Source: Azorinus chamasolen (lineage: Eukaryota; Mollusca; Bivalvia; Cardiida; Solecurtidae). From it: a stretch of DNA of 64,000 nucleotides. How positions within the stretch are numbered: the first letter of the stretch is position 1; every line of letters begins with the position of its first letter. This document shows, piece by piece, positions 54,001 through 57,000 of this stretch. The stretch spans positions 28,274,853 to 28,338,852 of the forward strand of contig OY755241.1 of NCBI GenBank assembly GCA_963576725.1. Reading direction: 5' to 3'. A program made the translations under genes and the position numbers. Under the pieces are notes generated by a model that was given only the letters and a program-made list of their open reading frames with translations, was not told where the DNA came from and made no database searches.

Positions 54001-57000
54001 GCTTATTGTACAACTGCCCTTCAACAAATAACATTGTCATGTCCTTTTTTTCATTTTATGAAATTACCAGTGTAATGAAATTACTGTATCTCAGACCTTT
54101 AATTACAGTAAAAACTTTATACATGTAGTTCAAATTTCAGTAATGAAAAATTGAGATTTTTAAAGGCAGGTGGCTGCTTAATGCAGGGTGAAAGTCATGC
54201 AGAAAGCTGCATGATTTTCACCTCATTAAGCTGCGTGACCTGTCTTAAAGACCGATAATGACATTTAATTAGTTCAAGAATAGTTTTACTTAAAATATTT
54301 TAAATGTTACATAAACTATTTTTTTTCATATATTTATACATGTTTCCAAAGCCATAGATGGAGGTGTGTAATTAAAATACTAAATATAAAAGGGGCTTAT
54401 TTCAACTACAGAAATCATCATTATAAAGGATGGTCACAACAGAAGTAGAAAGCAAGCGATACAGTAGAATCTGTCTTAAGTGGCCATTCATTTATTGAAT
54501 ACAGGAGTCTTAAAAAGCAGGTGGTTGCGTAATGCAGGACAAAAGTGGTACAGAATGCTCATTTCTGTATCACTTTTGTCCTGCATTTAGCTACCATGCG
54601 TTTTAAAACTCCACATTTAGACCTTTTTAATGGTAGCTTAAAATAGGTTCTACTGTACTTGTGAATATGTTTCATATTATGCATATTATCAATGCTTCTG
54701 TTGTTTCATTTAGGCCATTAGTAAAAGAACTCAATAATAGGTAAGCTTTTAACAGCAAAACTGGTAAATGTGATTAATCTTGCTTTCAAAGCTGGTAAAT
54801 GTGGTTAACCTTGCTTAACAGCACATCTGGTAAATGTGGTTAACCTTGCTCTAACAGCACAGCTGGTAAATGTGGTTAACCTTGCTCTAACAGCACAGCT
54901 GGTAAATGTGGTTAACCTTGCTCTAACAGCACAGCTGGTAAATGTGGTTAACCTTGCTCTAACAGCACAGCTGGTAAATGTGGTTAACCTTGGTTAACAG
55001 CACAGTTGGTAAATGTGGTTAACCTTGCTCTAACAGCACAGCTGGTAAATGTGGCTAACCTTGCTTAACAGCACAGCTGGTAAATGTGGTTAAACATGTT
55101 CTTACAGCAAAACTGGTGAATTTGGTTAAACTTGCTTAACAGCACAGCTGGTAAATGGTTAACATTGCTTTTAACAGAATTGGTTTATGCTTTTGGCTTT
55201 GAATTGAATGAAATTACTTTTGAGAGCGGTGGCTTTGAGCTAGGTTTTTGTTGGAACGCTTTACCTGATAGAGACTTTCTTTGATGTCTTTGCAAACAGA
55301 ATTGACCAAGATTAGACCGCTCCTGATGGAGCCTTCTGATCAGGGTCTGCTTTGTAGGCTTATGTAATGATATAGATCTGATTCTACAGTTTCTGCTATG
55401 ACCAAAATGTTGAAATTCCATTATAGAAAATGAAAATATTCTAATTAATATTCGTGATATCATGATATTATTAATGAATATTCAGGTAAAGGGTTGCCTA
55501 CTTTCATTGTGCACAAGTGATCCACAACTAGAGTTTTTAGACGTTTGTGTCTATTTCATTAGGGTATATGGTTATTTTATTTTTGCTAACCCTTTCCCTG
55601 TTCTGTATTAATTAGACCAAATTTCAATACATACTGAGCATTCATTAACAAAATAGTTCCATAATGAAATATGGAAGATGGGACATTGTAGACATTTTAG
55701 AAAGTAAATAAACAGATCTATCAAATTCAATTAGTAAACCGAGCGGACCCTGATAAGACGGCTCCTCTAGGAGCCGTCTGATCTGGGTCTACTCTGTTTG
55801 CAAATGGGTGAAAACATGTTATATGAGGGAAAGGGTTAAAAATGAAAACAGTCCTTGTGAAACCTTTTTATACCCTGCTATTCATAGATCTTTGTTTATA
55901 CGATCTTATTTTATACAATCTTATTCATGCCATTCATAGACTAGGGTATAAACTATTAAGCCTTTGCTTGCTATTCACGTCAATATACCTACCTGTAAAT
56001 AGTGAAGACCCAGATGAGACAGCTCCTGCAGGAGCTGTCTCATCAGGGTCTGCACTATTTACAAGTTGATTGTGCAACCAGTGCACTCCACAGCAGTGAT
56101 TGCACAGCGAAATACTTGTACACAGTGAATATATATGTAATTATACAACAGGGCATGGGTAAAGAAGGAGAAATGCATTTTAAAATTCAGCAAGCGAAGG
56201 GTTAATCATTGTTTTTACATAAGCGACTTTCTGTGTTTGTCTGATAGTGCAAATAATGTTTTGAAATATTACATTTTCAGTTTGTTGGTTGAATTCGATT
56301 AATTTTTGTGTTGGATTCTATTCATTTTTGTGCAAAAAAATTCTTCATGTGAGTTTAAACATAAGGGTTAACGTAATGTCCAAAGATAAAAGGCTTCTGT
56401 GTATGTCTGGACTGTGTCCAAAGATAAAAGGCTTCTGTGTAAATCTAGACTGTGTCCAAAGATACAAGGCTTCTGTTTAAGTCTAGACTGTGTCCAAAGA
56501 TACAAGGCTTCTGTTTAAGTCTAGACTGTGTCCAAAGATACAAGGCTTCTGTTTAAGTCTAGACTGTGTCCAAAGATACAAGGCTTCTGTTTAAGTCTAG
56601 ACTGTGTCCAAAGATACAAGGCTTCTGTTTAAGTCTAGACTGTGTCCAAAGATACAAGGCTTCTGTTTAAGTCTAGACTGTGTCCAAAGATACAAGGCTT
56701 CTGTTTAAGTCTAGACTGTGTCCAAAGATACAAGGCTTCTGTGTATATCTTGACTGTGCATTACTTATTCCATAAATTTCCCTATAAATATGGACAGACA
56801 AAGGTAGACAAATAGTGCACATACAGATCAGACTGCTCCATTCTACACTATTGGCTACAACATTAGTTTCATTTAACCTATTTTTAGATCCATTAGGTCA
56901 TAGGCTATTTTTAGATCCTACGTCTTTGAATTAATCTACCGAAAAGGAGCATTTACTAGAGAAAGGAAAATTTTAGAATTGTAGTTTTGAAAATCATTTT

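Noticed and set aside
54741..56748. Possible CRISPR-like arrays (36- and 38-bp regular units)
   Set aside because: Units are contiguous without unique spacers; they are minisatellites in a eukaryotic intron.
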